From Pseudomonas rhizophila (GTDB lineage: Bacteria > Pseudomonadota > Gammaproteobacteria > Pseudomonadales > Pseudomonadaceae), in NCBI RefSeq assembly GCF_003033885.1, contig NZ_CP024081.1:1891980-1955979 (forward strand): 64,000 nt of DNA, read 5' to 3'. The number at the start of each line of letters is the position of its first letter. The first letter of the stretch is position 1. The position numbers were made by a program, and so were the translations under genes. Below, one piece after another: positions 17,387 through 25,893 of this stretch. The notes below the pieces were generated by a model. It ran no database searches. It was not told where the DNA came from and was given only the letters and a program-made list of their open reading frames with translations.

Positions 17387-18406
17387 ATGTTTGCTCTCAT
17401 GCAAAGCTCCCGCCTTGAATCGCTGCACCTGAGCGTAGACCCGGCCACCGGGTTGAAGGCGGTGATTGCCATTCATTGCAGCCGTCCTGGGCCTGCTCTG
17501 GGTGGATGTCGTTATCTGTCCTACCCCGACGATGAAAGTGCCGTGGTCGACGCCGTGCGCCTGGCCCAAGGCATGAGCTACAAGGCCGCACTGGCCGGCT
17601 TGCCGGTGGGCGGCGGCGTGGCCGTGATCATGCGTCCGGCCCATGTCGAAAGTCGGGCTGCGTTGTTTGAGGCATTTGGGCGCTGCATCGAGCAATTGGA
17701 TGGCCGCTATATCACCGCCATCGACAGCGGCACCTCGGTGGCGGACATGGACTGCATCGCCCAACAGACCCGTCATGTGACCAGCACCACGGCTTCGGGA
17801 GACCCAGCGCCTCACGCGGCGATGGGGGTATTCGCCGGCATCCGTGCCACGGCCATGGCCCGCCTGGGCAGCGATAACCTGGAAAGCCTGCGGGTAGCGA
17901 TCCAGGGCCTGGGTAATGTCGGTTTCGCCCTGGCCGAACAGTTGCACGCCGCAGGCGCCGAACTGTTGGTCAGCGACATTGACCCTGGCAAGGTTCAACT
18001 GGCGATGGAGCAACTGGGCGCGCATCCGATCGCCAACGATGCACTGCTCAGTACCCCGTGCGACATCCTCGCCCCCTGTGGCCTGGGCGGGGTGCTCAAT
18101 AGCCAGAGCGTGGCGCAACTTCGCTGCTCGGCGGTTGCCGGGTCGGCCCATAACCAGTTGAGCAACCTGCAGGTGGCCGATCAATTGGAACGGCGCGGGA
18201 TCCTCTATGCGCCGGATTATGTGATCAACTCCGGAGGCCTGATCTATGTCGCCTTGAAGCATCGCGGCGAAGAGCTGTCGACGATCACCGCGCATTTGTC
18301 GAAGATCGGCGCCCGGCTTACGGAAGTCTTTGCCCACGCCCAGGCAGAAAAACGCTCACCGGCCAGGGTGGCCGATGAATTGGCAGAGCGTTTGTTGTAC
18401 CGATAA
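17387..18406 (+). CDS. Leucine/branched-chain amino-acid dehydrogenase-like protein, catalytic Lys replaced
   Basis: A 339-residue protein of the Glu/Leu/Phe/Val dehydrogenase family, which oxidatively deaminates branched-chain amino acids with NAD. The substrate domain spans about 1-145 (GPALGGCRYL, GMSYKAALAGLP, ITAIDSGTSVADMD). The Rossmann domain follows with IQGLGNVGFALAEQL near 170. Lys66, which binds the carboxylate, is present. The catalytic lysine of the GGGK motif (Lys80 in Bacillus leucine dehydrogenase) is Val78 here (GGGVAV, codon GTG). The rest of the protein is well kept. Without that lysine normal deamination should be crippled. It stands alone and ends in a bidirectional terminator. 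Confidence 0.85.
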   Translation: MFALMQSSRLESLHLSVDPATGLKAVIAIHCSRPGPALGGCRYLSYPDDESAVVDAVRLAQGMSYKAALAGLPVGGGVAVIMRPAHVESRAALFEAFGRCIEQLDGRYITAIDSGTSVADMDCIAQQTRHVTSTTASGDPAPHAAMGVFAGIRATAMARLGSDNLESLRVAIQGLGNVGFALAEQLHAAGAELLVSDIDPGKVQLAMEQLGAHPIANDALLSTPCDILAPCGLGGVLNSQSVAQLRCSAVAGSAHNQLSNLQVADQLERRGILYAPDYVINSGGLIYVALKHRGEELSTITAHLSKIGARLTEVFAHAQAEKRSPARVADELAERLLYR

Positions 18407-18475
18407 AAAAGATCGCAGCTTTCGGCAGCTCCTTGGTGGATTCCATGGAGCTGCCGAAGGCTGCGATCTTTTCAA
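18404..18475. terminator. Bidirectional terminator
   Basis: AAAAGATCGCAGC near 18407-18419 pairs with GCTGCGATCTTTT near 18460-18472, with inner arms GGCAGCTCC and GGAGCTGCC. A runs on one side and T runs on the other serve both the dehydrogenase-like gene and the convergent yebG. Confidence 0.85.
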
Positions 18476-18478
18476 GGC

Positions 18479-18739
18479 TTATTCAGCAGGGGCATTGAGC
18501 AGTTCGGACAAGGCGTCCGGTTGACTCTTGAACGCCTTGGCGAACACATCGCGATTTTTCGCCATGTAGATGCCGGCTTCCTCAACCTGTTTCTCGCTCA
18601 GCGAGGGAACGGCTTTTTGCAACACTTCGGCCAGCAATTCGGCGAGTTCCAGCATTTTGTCATGACGGTCAGCTTCGGCTTTATCCATGAACAAGCGCTC
18701 CAGATCTCGGCTGCTGCGGTATACCACTTCGACGGCCAT
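18479..18739 (-). CDS. yebG: SOS-induced YebG family protein
   Basis: An 86-residue protein beginning MAVEVVYRSSRDLERLFMDK, close to E. coli YebG (MAVEVKY...). The KKEAD/DKML region (KAEADRHDKMLELAELLAEV) is also shared. YebG is a small DNA-damage-inducible protein of unclear biochemical role. A perfect LexA box lies 43-58 bp upstream of its ATG, so SOS control is directly supported by the sequence. The C-terminus (EEAGIYMAKNRDVFAKAFK) also follows the family pattern. It converges on the upstream dehydrogenase-like gene across a shared terminator. Confidence 0.9.
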   Translation of the reverse strand: MAVEVVYRSSRDLERLFMDKAEADRHDKMLELAELLAEVLQKAVPSLSEKQVEEAGIYMAKNRDVFAKAFKSQPDALSELLNAPAE

Positions 18740-18781
18740 TCACCACCTCACATGCCTTCACATTGGTTATCTTTGTGACTA

Positions 18782-18797
18782 CTGTATTTATATACAG
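18782..18797 (-). promoter_or_regulatory. LexA (SOS) box of yebG
   Basis: Read on the minus strand the site is CTGTATATAAATACAG, a full match to the gamma-proteobacterial LexA consensus CTG-N10-CAG with an AT-rich centre. It lies just upstream of yebG. The plus-strand gene psiE is about 250 bp away on the other side. Confidence 0.9.
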
Positions 18798-18878
18798 CCA
18801 AAAGGATAAGCGAATCCCTTCCCTTTGGATAGTGGCTTTTTAATGTAGACGTATTTGCACATTTGTCGCGAGCGCTGG

Positions 18879-18902
18879 TGTGGGAGCCAGCCTGCTCACG
18901 AC
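18879..18902. repeat. Solitary degenerate REP unit
   Basis: GTGTGGGAGCCAGCCTGCTC plus ACGAC is a REP unit with several changes and no partner. It is the only clear element in the rest of the 305-bp gap between yebG and psiE apart from the LexA box. Confidence 0.7.
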
Positions 18903-19044
18903 AGGGCGGCATCAACATCGCAAAAGTGTCGGGTTGCGGCCCATCGCCATCTCACCCTCAGCCGCTGGCCTTTTTTCTGCATGCAGAACAACCGTCACGT
19001 CCAACCCGCATCATCCGGTCGAGTCGACCTAAGGAAACTACATC

Positions 19045-19545
19045 GTGAAAATCAACTGGGCCGAGAACCTGCGCCAGAACGTACATCAGTTGGCCGAATC
19101 CCTGGGCAATCTGTTCGTCGAGACGTTCCATTACCTGGCACTGTTTGCCATCGGAGCGGTGACCGCCTGGGCGGCGGTGATGGAGTTTTTGCAGATGCTC
19201 GAGCAGGGGCACATCAAGATCGATGACATCCTGCTGCTGTTCATCTATCTGGAATTGGGAGCGATGGTCGGGATCTACTTCAAGACCAACCACATGCCGG
19301 TGCGGTTCCTGATCTACGTGGCGATCACGGCGCTGACGCGCTTGTTGATTTCCAACGTCTCCCACCACAGTCCGCCTGACCTGGGCATCATCTACTTGTG
19401 CGGCGGCATCTTGCTGCTGGCGTTCGCGATCCTGGTGGTGCGTTACGCTTCGTCGCAGTTCCCTTCGGTGAAAATCGAGCACCCGCACCGTAAGGTTGGC
19501 GCGGGTTCCAGCGAGCACGCCGAAGTGGAGAAGGGCGAGATCTAG
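19045..19545 (+). CDS. psiE: PsiE-family phosphate-starvation-inducible membrane protein
   Basis: A 166-residue inner membrane protein with four hydrophobic helices (about 25-48, 60-82, 88-106 and 114-136), including YLALFAIGAVTAWAAVMEFL and MVGIYFKTNHMPVRFLIYVA, the signature region of PsiE. The start is GTG at 19045, chosen because AAGGAA lies 9 nt upstream and the first residues MKINWAENLR fit. The function of PsiE is not established; the name comes from phosphate starvation induction in E. coli. No Pho box was recognised upstream. It converges on the DUF3509 gene, with the two stop codons overlapping. Confidence 0.85.
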   Translation: MKINWAENLRQNVHQLAESLGNLFVETFHYLALFAIGAVTAWAAVMEFLQMLEQGHIKIDDILLLFIYLELGAMVGIYFKTNHMPVRFLIYVAITALTRLLISNVSHHSPPDLGIIYLCGGILLLAFAILVVRYASSQFPSVKIEHPHRKVGAGSSEHAEVEKGEI

Positions 19546-19859
19546 AAACCGGCGGGGGCGGATGTCGCGCCCTGCGTCTGCGGTGGTGGCAGCTTGACGT
19601 TGTCACCGCCGGTCATGGCTTCGAGGATCGCCACAGCGCTGTGGCCCTGCTCGATGGCGATGCCGAACTGGATGCTCTGGACCAGGCGCCGCAGGCGTTC
19701 CGGGTCATTGCGTTGCTGGGCGCTGATCATGCGCTTGGCGACGATGCGCCCGGCCTTGGAGAGGGTCAGCATGATGCTGCCGTCCAGGCCCTGGATGCTC
19801 AGATTGATTTGATACTGCGGCGCAAAAGCGTCGGTAATGAGCTGAAAAGGGTTGTCCAT
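19542..19859 (-). CDS. DUF3509 domain protein
   Basis: A 105-residue cytoplasmic protein. It matches the small Pseudomonas-specific DUF3509 family: MDNPFQLITDAFAPQYQINL at the start, then a beta-rich middle (GSIMLTLSKAGRIVAKRMIS) and a helical stretch with DPERLRRLVQSIQFGIAIEQG. The tail (PPPQTQGATSAPAGF) is probably disordered. No function is known for this family. It converges on psiE, with a 4-bp overlap of the ends. It is useful mainly as a taxonomic marker for Pseudomonas. Confidence 0.8.
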   Translation of the reverse strand: MDNPFQLITDAFAPQYQINLSIQGLDGSIMLTLSKAGRIVAKRMISAQQRNDPERLRRLVQSIQFGIAIEQGHSAVAILEAMTGGDNVKLPPPQTQGATSAPAGF

Positions 19860-20358
19860 GATGCGTCACCGCCTGATTGAACGTGCAGTTGTTGACCGGC
19901 CGTGATCGGGATTAGTTCGCGATACCGGACCACCGGCCATTCCATGATCGTGCTTCATCCAGAGCCAGGCAGAGGCCGGATCGAAAGATCCCAACCTGCG
20001 ACCGCTCCAGCAGAGAGGTAGCAAGGGGCATGCCGGAAAAACTGTCGGACAATGATCACGGCGCATAGGCGCTGAAGGCCTTGGCATGCGGCCTGGGAGG
20101 CTGCCCGTTTCTGTGCAGGAATGGGCGAATGGTCGCTGACGGTGCAGGGTGAGCGCAGAATTTTCGTGGGGTAAGCAAGGCGAGGCAACTCCCGACATTA
20201 ACAGCGCTTTTGTCCGTTGTCCGGCTTTATTTGCGTATGAATATTTATCTTTTCGAAGGGGTTGAATTGTTCTGCCGCCAGCCCGACTCTGTATTCAAGG
20301 GGTCGTCGCGCTACCGTCGATTGGCCCCTGGCGAGCTAGCCGAAATAAGGGATGAACT
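19860..20358. other. Gene-free stretch, about 500 bp
   Basis: I find no convincing gene, repeat or terminator. The open frames here have biased, low-complexity translations rich in Pro, Arg and Ser. The last 150 bp are AT-richer and should carry the promoter of the HPF-like gene, whose AGGGA Shine-Dalgarno sits at about 20346-20351. Confidence 0.5.
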
Positions 20359-20769
20359 ATGCAAATCCAAGTCAACAGCGATAACCATATTCAAAGCAGC
20401 ATCCGACTGGAGGAGTGGGTACGTACTACCATCGAAAGCACGCTCGAACGTTATGAAGAAGACCTGACACGGGTCGAGGTCCATTTGCGGGACGAGAACG
20501 GCGACAAGCCCGGTCCCCATGACTTGCGTTGTCAGCTGGAAGCACGGCCAAAGGGCCTGCAACCGGTCTCGGTGACACACAAGGCCGATACGCTGGAATT
20601 GGCCATCGAAGGGGCGGCCACCAAGCTTGAACATGCCCTGGAGCATCTGTTCGGCAAACTGCGCGTCAAACGCGCCACCGCTGAGAAACCGACAGAGTCG
20701 GTGGCCTTGGCCGATGCGATGCTGGAAGAAGAATTCCTGGAGAACGAACGGGCTGCACTCAACGGCTGA
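20359..20769 (+). CDS. HPF/RaiA-family ribosome-associated protein
   Basis: A 136-residue protein. The N-terminal 100 residues have the beta-alpha-beta-beta-beta-alpha pattern of the S30AE family: MQIQVNSDNHI, LEEWVRTTIESTLERYEEDLTRVEVHLRDENGDK, then PVSVTHKADTLELAIEGAATKLEHAL. The C-terminal 35 residues are a charged tail. Such proteins bind the small ribosomal subunit in stationary phase or stress. It is not the canonical rpoN-linked hpf, since none of those neighbours is here, and it is longer than YfiA-type proteins. ATG 20359 follows AGGGA. It stands alone and ends in a strong terminator. Confidence 0.83.
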   Translation: MQIQVNSDNHIQSSIRLEEWVRTTIESTLERYEEDLTRVEVHLRDENGDKPGPHDLRCQLEARPKGLQPVSVTHKADTLELAIEGAATKLEHALEHLFGKLRVKRATAEKPTESVALADAMLEEEFLENERAALNG

Positions 20770-20799
20770 GCCCGATCATTTAAAATTACCCACCGAACA

Positions 20800-20830
20800 G
20801 ACGGGCCTGCAATCGCAGGCCCGTCTTGTT
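20800..20830 (+). terminator. Rho-independent terminator
   Basis: GACGGGCCTGC pairs with GCAGGCCCGTC (20800-20825) around a 4-nt loop, followed by a T-rich TTGTTT. It closes the HPF-like gene and lies before the convergent TonB receptor. Confidence 0.85.
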
Positions 20831-20854
20831 TCAGCGATCCATCGCAGCCCCTGA

Positions 20855-23194
20855 TCAGAACGCCACGGACGTCTGCACATACAGCGTGCGCGGTTCCCCT
20901 ACGTATTTGCCCCGGTTGTTATCGTCGAACGAGCGGGTGAAATACTGGGTATTGAAGATGTTCTTCACACCCACCGCCACGTTCAGGTCCGACAGTTGCG
21001 GGCCGAAATCATAGGCGGCGCGGCTGCTGAACAGCATATAGCCAGGGATATTGCCGGTACTGCCGTCGGCGCTTTCGGCGCGGGTATTGGCGTTGTCGGC
21101 AAACTGCGCGCTCTGATAGGTGCTGTCCAGGTTCAATTTCCACGGCCCGTCCGTGTAACCCACGCCCAGTGTGCCTTTGTGCTTGGAAGAAAATGGCACG
21201 CGGTTGCCTTTGTTCGGTCCGTCTTCCCGAATGGTGGCATCGACGAAGGCATACGTGGCATATACGTCAAAACCGGCCAGCGCCGGACTCAGGCCGTCGA
21301 GGGCGTAGTTGATGCTGGTTTCGATGCCCTGGTGGCGGGTTTCGCCACGGGCAATCACCGAATCGTTGGTTTGGTTGCTTTCGTATTGGTTGTCGAAGTT
21401 GATCAGGAACGCACCGATCTCCGCCCGCAGGTTGCCATTGTCATAGCGGGTTCCAAGTTCCCAGGTGCGGGCTTTCTCCGGTTTCACTTCACCGCTGCTC
21501 ACACGGTTGGGCATCTGGCTGTACTGCACACTGCCGAATGAACCTTCGGTATTGGCATACAGATTCCATTCGTCGGTCAGGTGGTACAGCACATTCAGCG
21601 CTGGCAGGGCGGTGTTGTAGTCGCCCTTGTATTTCACGTTGGTCAGATTGTTTGTCTGCTGCGATTCGATCATTTCGTAACGAATACCGGGCGTGATCGT
21701 CCATTTGCCAATATCGATCCGATCATCGATGAAAATTGCATTGGCTTCGGTTCCACCCCGTGTATCGCGGTCGTTTCGGCTGGAGGTTGTCGGCAATTCG
21801 TTGCTGGCGATCGGCGTGCGATAACGCAGTTCATGGCCGGCCTCGTTGATGTAGCGATAGCCGACGCCGACCTCGTGGCTGGTCGGCCCGAGGTCGAAAC
21901 CTTGGGCAAAACGGGTTTCCAGGCCGCGTACCCAATATTCGCGAGGCGACAGGGACAGGAAGGTGCCCTGGTCCAGGTAGCCGCTGCGCAAAGTCTTGGT
22001 GAAAAACGTGCTGGCGGTAAATTCGCGTCGATCCTGCTGGTAGCGGTAGCCGAAGTTGACCAGGGTGCGACGGCCCCAGAAGCGGTCATTCTGACGGGTG
22101 GACTGATACGGGTTGGCGTCGTAGTCGGCCACATTCAGGCCGCCGGGCATGTCGGCCTCGCCTTCGTAGTATTGGGCCATGGCATTAAAACTGTTGGCCT
22201 CGTCCAGTTGGTAGTTGCCCTTGAGGATCAAGTCGTCGATTTGTGTGTCGCTGTGTTCGCGCCAGTCGCCGCCGCGAGTGCCGGAGTACAACAGGGCACC
22301 GCCAAGACCGTTGTCGGCGGTGCCGCCGGCCAGCAGGTTGGCGGATGTCTTGAAGCCGTCGTGGCTGGAAGACGGGCTGGTCTCGGTCTGGAAGCCGCCC
22401 TTTACCGTCGGCGCCTCGGGAATCGCCCGCGTCACGAAGTTGACCACGCCACCGACGTTTTGCGGACCGTAGCGCACCGCGCCGCCTCCGCGCACGACAT
22501 CCACCGCGTCCATGTTGCCCATGCTGACCGGCGCGAACGATAGCTGCGGTTGGCCGTAGGGTGCGAAAGGCACCGGGATGCCGTCCATCAGCACCGTGGA
22601 ACGTGAGGCCAGGCGAGGATTGAGCCCGCGGATACCAAAGTTCAGCGCCATGTCATGGCTGCCGGTGCCGTTGTTTTCCGGTGCGTTGACGCCAGGAATG
22701 CGATTGAGCACATCCCGGGCCTGGGTCGCGCCCTGGCGTTCGAACGCCTCACGACGGATGACGTCTCGGGCACCGGCGTGTTCGAAGACATTGGTCGGCG
22801 CGGCATCGCCGAGCCAGTCACCGACCACGGTGGTGGTGCCGATGTCCAGCGCGGTGCTGGCGGCCGGTTGCAGGCTGAAGGCGTTGTCTGCCTCAGGGCG
22901 GGCTTGCAGGCCTGTGCCTTCGAGCAGCGCGCTCAGCCCTTGCTCTGGGCTGTAGCTGCCTTCCAGGCCACGACTCTGCAGGCCTGCGGTCGTCTGTGAG
23001 CTGAAGGAAATCAACACCCCAGCCTCGCGTCCGAATTGATTGAGGGCATTTTCCAGTGACGACGGCGCGATGTGATAGGGCTTGGCATCTGCAGCCTGTA
23101 CGCAAGGCAGTACGACGAAACTCAAGCTGGCCCCCAGGAGCAATTGACGCACGGTACGGGCGAGCGGGGTGAGACGGGTGGGTTGTTGCGGCAT
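20855..23194 (-). CDS. TonB-dependent siderophore receptor, FecA type
   Basis: A 779-residue outer membrane receptor. A signal peptide ends near residue 35 (CVQAADAKP). The STN signalling domain follows at about 36-105 (IAPSSLENALNQFGREAGVL, EGSYSPEQGLSALLEGTGL); this domain passes ligand signals to a FecR protein. The plug lies at about 130-245 (NRIPGVNAPENNGTGSHDM, GGGAVRYGPQNVGGVVNFV). The 22-strand barrel ends in YVQTSVAF, with the terminal Phe. It is the last gene of a sigma-antisigma-receptor set read on the minus strand. RGLNPRLASRSTVLMDGIPVPFAPYG resembles FecA-like receptors for citrate-type siderophores, but the ligand cannot be told from sequence alone. Confidence 0.92.
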   Translation of the reverse strand: MPQQPTRLTPLARTVRQLLLGASLSFVVLPCVQAADAKPYHIAPSSLENALNQFGREAGVLISFSSQTTAGLQSRGLEGSYSPEQGLSALLEGTGLQARPEADNAFSLQPAASTALDIGTTTVVGDWLGDAAPTNVFEHAGARDVIRREAFERQGATQARDVLNRIPGVNAPENNGTGSHDMALNFGIRGLNPRLASRSTVLMDGIPVPFAPYGQPQLSFAPVSMGNMDAVDVVRGGGAVRYGPQNVGGVVNFVTRAIPEAPTVKGGFQTETSPSSSHDGFKTSANLLAGGTADNGLGGALLYSGTRGGDWREHSDTQIDDLILKGNYQLDEANSFNAMAQYYEGEADMPGGLNVADYDANPYQSTRQNDRFWGRRTLVNFGYRYQQDRREFTASTFFTKTLRSGYLDQGTFLSLSPREYWVRGLETRFAQGFDLGPTSHEVGVGYRYINEAGHELRYRTPIASNELPTTSSRNDRDTRGGTEANAIFIDDRIDIGKWTITPGIRYEMIESQQTNNLTNVKYKGDYNTALPALNVLYHLTDEWNLYANTEGSFGSVQYSQMPNRVSSGEVKPEKARTWELGTRYDNGNLRAEIGAFLINFDNQYESNQTNDSVIARGETRHQGIETSINYALDGLSPALAGFDVYATYAFVDATIREDGPNKGNRVPFSSKHKGTLGVGYTDGPWKLNLDSTYQSAQFADNANTRAESADGSTGNIPGYMLFSSRAAYDFGPQLSDLNVAVGVKNIFNTQYFTRSFDDNNRGKYVGEPRTLYVQTSVAF

Positions 23195-23304
23195 GGATGA
23201 GAATCCCGAGAAGGTTGTATCGAAGTGCTTTCCTTCTCTGTCACCCCAGGTGTGGAAAACGGCTCACTGGTGCATCACTTTTTTTCAGCTGGGGTGGCCG
23301 TGGT

Positions 23305-24264
23305 TCAGGCTCGAGCTTCGACCGAGATCCAATAGCGGGTGAAACGACGCACTTTTACCGGCAGGCTGACTTCCAGCAGATCGAGGATTCGCTCGCTGTC
23401 GTCCAGCGGATAGGTTCCGGAGATCAGAAGGTTGGCGACCGCCTCGTCGCAGTGCAATTGGCCACGTCGGTAGCGGCCTAGCTCGTCGAGAAAGTCTGCC
23501 AGGCGCATGTGCGCCGCTACCAGCATGCCCTCTGTCCAGGCGCCGCTGTTGGCATCCAGGGCCGTGGCGGGCCCGGCGCCGTTGATGCCAAGGCTCAGTT
23601 GCCGTGACGTCGCCAGCAACAACGCCGGGCCGTGTCGGCTACGAATGTCCACCTGGCCTTCAAACACCGCCACCTGGGTGTGGTCCGGATACTCGCGTAC
23701 GTTGAACCGGGCGTTGCGGCTTTCCAGCAGGCCATGGGCGGTCAGCACTTGCAGGGGCCTTGGGTCGCGGGCAGCGGTCAATAACAGTTCCCCCTCCAGC
23801 AGGTGGATCAAGCGGCGTTGAGCGTCGAAGCGAACGTCTACCGCACTGCCGCTGTTGAGCTGCAACTGACTGCCGTCATCCAGCGTCAGACGACGCCGTT
23901 CGCCTACCGGGCTGCGAAAATCGGCCATCAATGGGGGTAGCAGTTGGCGTTCACGCAGGCTCCAGGTCAACGCTGAACCGGCCCCAAGCACCAACAACAT
24001 TTTGAGCGCTCGACGCCGCGCAGCGGACTTCGGTGCATTGAGGGCCGCATGGGCCAACGGAGAGGGCACGCTGCGCAGCCGCTGATTGACCCGCTGGATA
24101 TGCTCCCAGGCGCGGCGATGTTCGTTGTGAGCATTGAGCCATTGCTCCCAGGCTTTCTGCCGGCGAGTATCGAGTGGGCCTTGCTGCATTTCCAAAAGCC
24201 AGTGCACGGCCTGTTCGGCCACTTTCGCACTGACATCTGGTGCGCTGTTCATCGCTGGGGTCAT
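23305..24264 (-). CDS. FecR-type anti-sigma/sigma regulator
   Basis: A 319-residue inner membrane protein. The N-terminal cytoplasmic part (about 1-85) has VHWLLEMQQG and WEQWLNAHNEHRRAWEHI, typical of FecR N-termini. One membrane helix lies near 88-106 (ALKMLLVLGAGSALTWSL), followed by the periplasmic FecR domain (RSPVGERRRLTLDDGSQLQLNSGSAVDVRF). Its start ATG overlaps the sigma gene's TGA (ATGA, 24261-24264), so they are translationally coupled. It should relay the signal from the TonB receptor downstream to the sigma factor. Expression is probably driven with the sigma factor. Confidence 0.92.
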   Translation of the reverse strand: MTPAMNSAPDVSAKVAEQAVHWLLEMQQGPLDTRRQKAWEQWLNAHNEHRRAWEHIQRVNQRLRSVPSPLAHAALNAPKSAARRRALKMLLVLGAGSALTWSLRERQLLPPLMADFRSPVGERRRLTLDDGSQLQLNSGSAVDVRFDAQRRLIHLLEGELLLTAARDPRPLQVLTAHGLLESRNARFNVREYPDHTQVAVFEGQVDIRSRHGPALLLATSRQLSLGINGAGPATALDANSGAWTEGMLVAAHMRLADFLDELGRYRRGQLHCDEAVANLLISGTYPLDDSERILDLLEVSLPVKVRRFTRYWISVEARA

Positions 24265-24749
24265 AAGGCGAAGTAGCAGCGCATCGCTGCCTTGTTCAAA
24301 TGACGCTTGACCGTCGCCAATGAAATTCCCAGTTCACGGGCTATTTCGTTGTAGGTCAGGCCATCGACCTGGGCCAGCAGAAACGCCTGCTTGACCGCTC
24401 GCGGCAAACCATCGAGCAGTTGGTCCAGTTCCATCAGGCTTTGCAGGATGATTGCCCGTTCTTCCTCCGACGGCACCACCTGCTCCGGCAGTTGGGCGAG
24501 GGTATCGAGGTAGGCGCGCTCAAGGTCCTGGCGTCGGTAGTGGTTGAACAGTACGCGCTTGGCAATGGTCGTAAGAAACGCCCGGGGTTCCAGGACAGGC
24601 TGCGGGTCGCGCGCAGTCAGTACGCGCATGAACGTGTCCTGGGCCAGGTCGGCGGCACTGTCGGGGCAGCCGAGTTTTCTTCGCAACCAGCCGTTAAGCC
24701 AACTGTGATGGGCGTTGTAGAGCACTTCGACGGTGTGTGCAGGCGGCAA
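24261..24749 (-). CDS. FecI-type ECF sigma factor
   Basis: A 162-residue ECF sigma factor. Region 2 spans about 8-75 (LYNAHHSWLNGWLRRKLGC, DLAQDTFMRVL). Region 4 spans about 105-155 (LDGLPRAVKQAFLLAQVDGL, YNEIARELGISLATVKRHLN). The set FecI-FecR-receptor is complete and in order on the minus strand, so receptor occupancy should switch on the receptor gene through this sigma factor. A 15-bp palindrome lies 36 bp upstream and may be its control site. Confidence 0.93.
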   Translation of the reverse strand: MPPAHTVEVLYNAHHSWLNGWLRRKLGCPDSAADLAQDTFMRVLTARDPQPVLEPRAFLTTIAKRVLFNHYRRQDLERAYLDTLAQLPEQVVPSEEERAIILQSLMELDQLLDGLPRAVKQAFLLAQVDGLTYNEIARELGISLATVKRHLNKAAMRCYFAL

Positions 24750-24784
24750 CGAGGAGCATCCCGACAGCGATGAGCTGTGCTAGA

Positions 24785-24799
24785 GAACAAGAATTGTTC
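24785..24799 (-). promoter_or_regulatory. Palindrome upstream of the fecI-like gene
   Basis: GAACAA-GAA-TTGTTC is a perfect 6-3-6 palindrome 36 bp upstream of the sigma gene. Iron control through Fur would be expected here, but the match to a Fur box is poor, so the binding protein is open. Confidence 0.35.
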
Positions 24800-24878
24800 G
24801 CATTGTAGGGGCGCGGCGGTGGCTACGGCAATCGGGATCAGTACCTGCTTGTTTCATTTGACCGGGGCACGTTGATGC

Positions 24879-25754
24879 CTAGCGCAAAAACGCCTGTCGA
24901 TACTCGCCGGGTGTCGCGCCGAGGGCCTGCCGGAAACGATTCGTAAAATGGCTGGCGCTGGCGAACCCGCAGGTCAACGCGACCTCACCCAGCGGTTTTG
25001 ACGTGCTGCGCAGCCAGTGCCGCGCGTGGGCCAGACGTCGTGCCAGTACGTATTGATGGGGCGGCAGGCCGAAGCTTTCGCGGAACATCCGGGCAAAGTG
25101 GTATTCGGACAGCGCACACAGCGCCGCCAGTTGGCCGAGGCTGATGGCGTCGGCCAGATGGCTGTCGATGTAGTCCACCAGCATTCGCCGCTGGTGAGCG
25201 GCCAGCCCGCCCTTGAGGCGAAGCCCCTGGCGCTGGCCGACCTGGCTCAATAGCAGATGGTTGAGCAAGTCATGGGCCAGGCTGGTGGTCAGAAGGCGTT
25301 CACCGGGCTCATCCCAGTTCAGGGCGATCAACTGGCGAAAGCGCTGTGCCTGTTGCGGGTCGTCGAGAAAGGTGGCTTCGCGCAGTTGCACTTGCCGCGG
25401 CTCGCGATCCAGCAGCGTGACGCAACCGAGGGCGAATTGCTCAGGGCTGAAGTACAGGTGCGCGAGGCGAATGTCGCCATTGATGACCCAGGCCGATTCA
25501 TGCCCGGCCGGCAGGACGCAGAGTTTGCCAGGTGCCCCGGTGGTGTCGGGGCGTTCGCGGCGAAACGTGCCGGTACCACCGGCGATGTAGCACGACAGCG
25601 TGTGGTGAGTCGGCGCCTCGTAGTCTTGGGCGTCGTGATGGTTGCTCCACAAAGCGGCCGCCATGCCGTCTCCAAGCTCGGCACTGTGCTCAAGGCGAGC
25701 ATTGGGCGAACTGTTGAGGGCTTGAAAGACTTGCAGGGTTTGCAGTGTGGGCAT
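24879..25754 (-). CDS. AraC-family transcriptional regulator
   Basis: A 291-residue regulator. The N-terminal half has a cupin-like sensor domain (HTLSCYIAGGTGTFRRERP, LCVLPAGHESAW). The C-terminal 100 residues hold two AraC helix-turn-helix motifs (DAISLGQLAALCALSEYHFA and EVALTCGFASASHFTNRFRQ, ending in the family motif ATPGEYR). ATG 25754 follows GGAG. It is divergent from the EamA transporter with 139 bp between them, so regulation of that exporter is a reasonable guess. The effector is unknown. Confidence 0.9.
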   Translation of the reverse strand: MPTLQTLQVFQALNSSPNARLEHSAELGDGMAAALWSNHHDAQDYEAPTHHTLSCYIAGGTGTFRRERPDTTGAPGKLCVLPAGHESAWVINGDIRLAHLYFSPEQFALGCVTLLDREPRQVQLREATFLDDPQQAQRFRQLIALNWDEPGERLLTTSLAHDLLNHLLLSQVGQRQGLRLKGGLAAHQRRMLVDYIDSHLADAISLGQLAALCALSEYHFARMFRESFGLPPHQYVLARRLAHARHWLRSTSKPLGEVALTCGFASASHFTNRFRQALGATPGEYRQAFLR

Positions 25755-25893
25755 GATCGGGTCTCTCCAACGCCTTGCATCCTACTCCGTCGGTCGGCTC
25801 ATGCCAGCCTGCAAAGCGACAAAACCGCAAGTTTACGCAAGCGCCCGGTGGTGGGCGGCGCAACACTGGCGGTCATTGTCAGGAGTTGCCGTC

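Noticed and set aside
19866..20198. 110-residue minus-strand frame in the gap before the HPF-like gene
   Set aside because: No Shine-Dalgarno, no family features, and a Pro/Ser/Arg-rich random composition.
24785..24799. Fur box before the fecI-like gene
   Set aside because: The GAACAA-GAA-TTGTTC palindrome is real but fits the Fur consensus poorly, so it is listed only as a palindrome.
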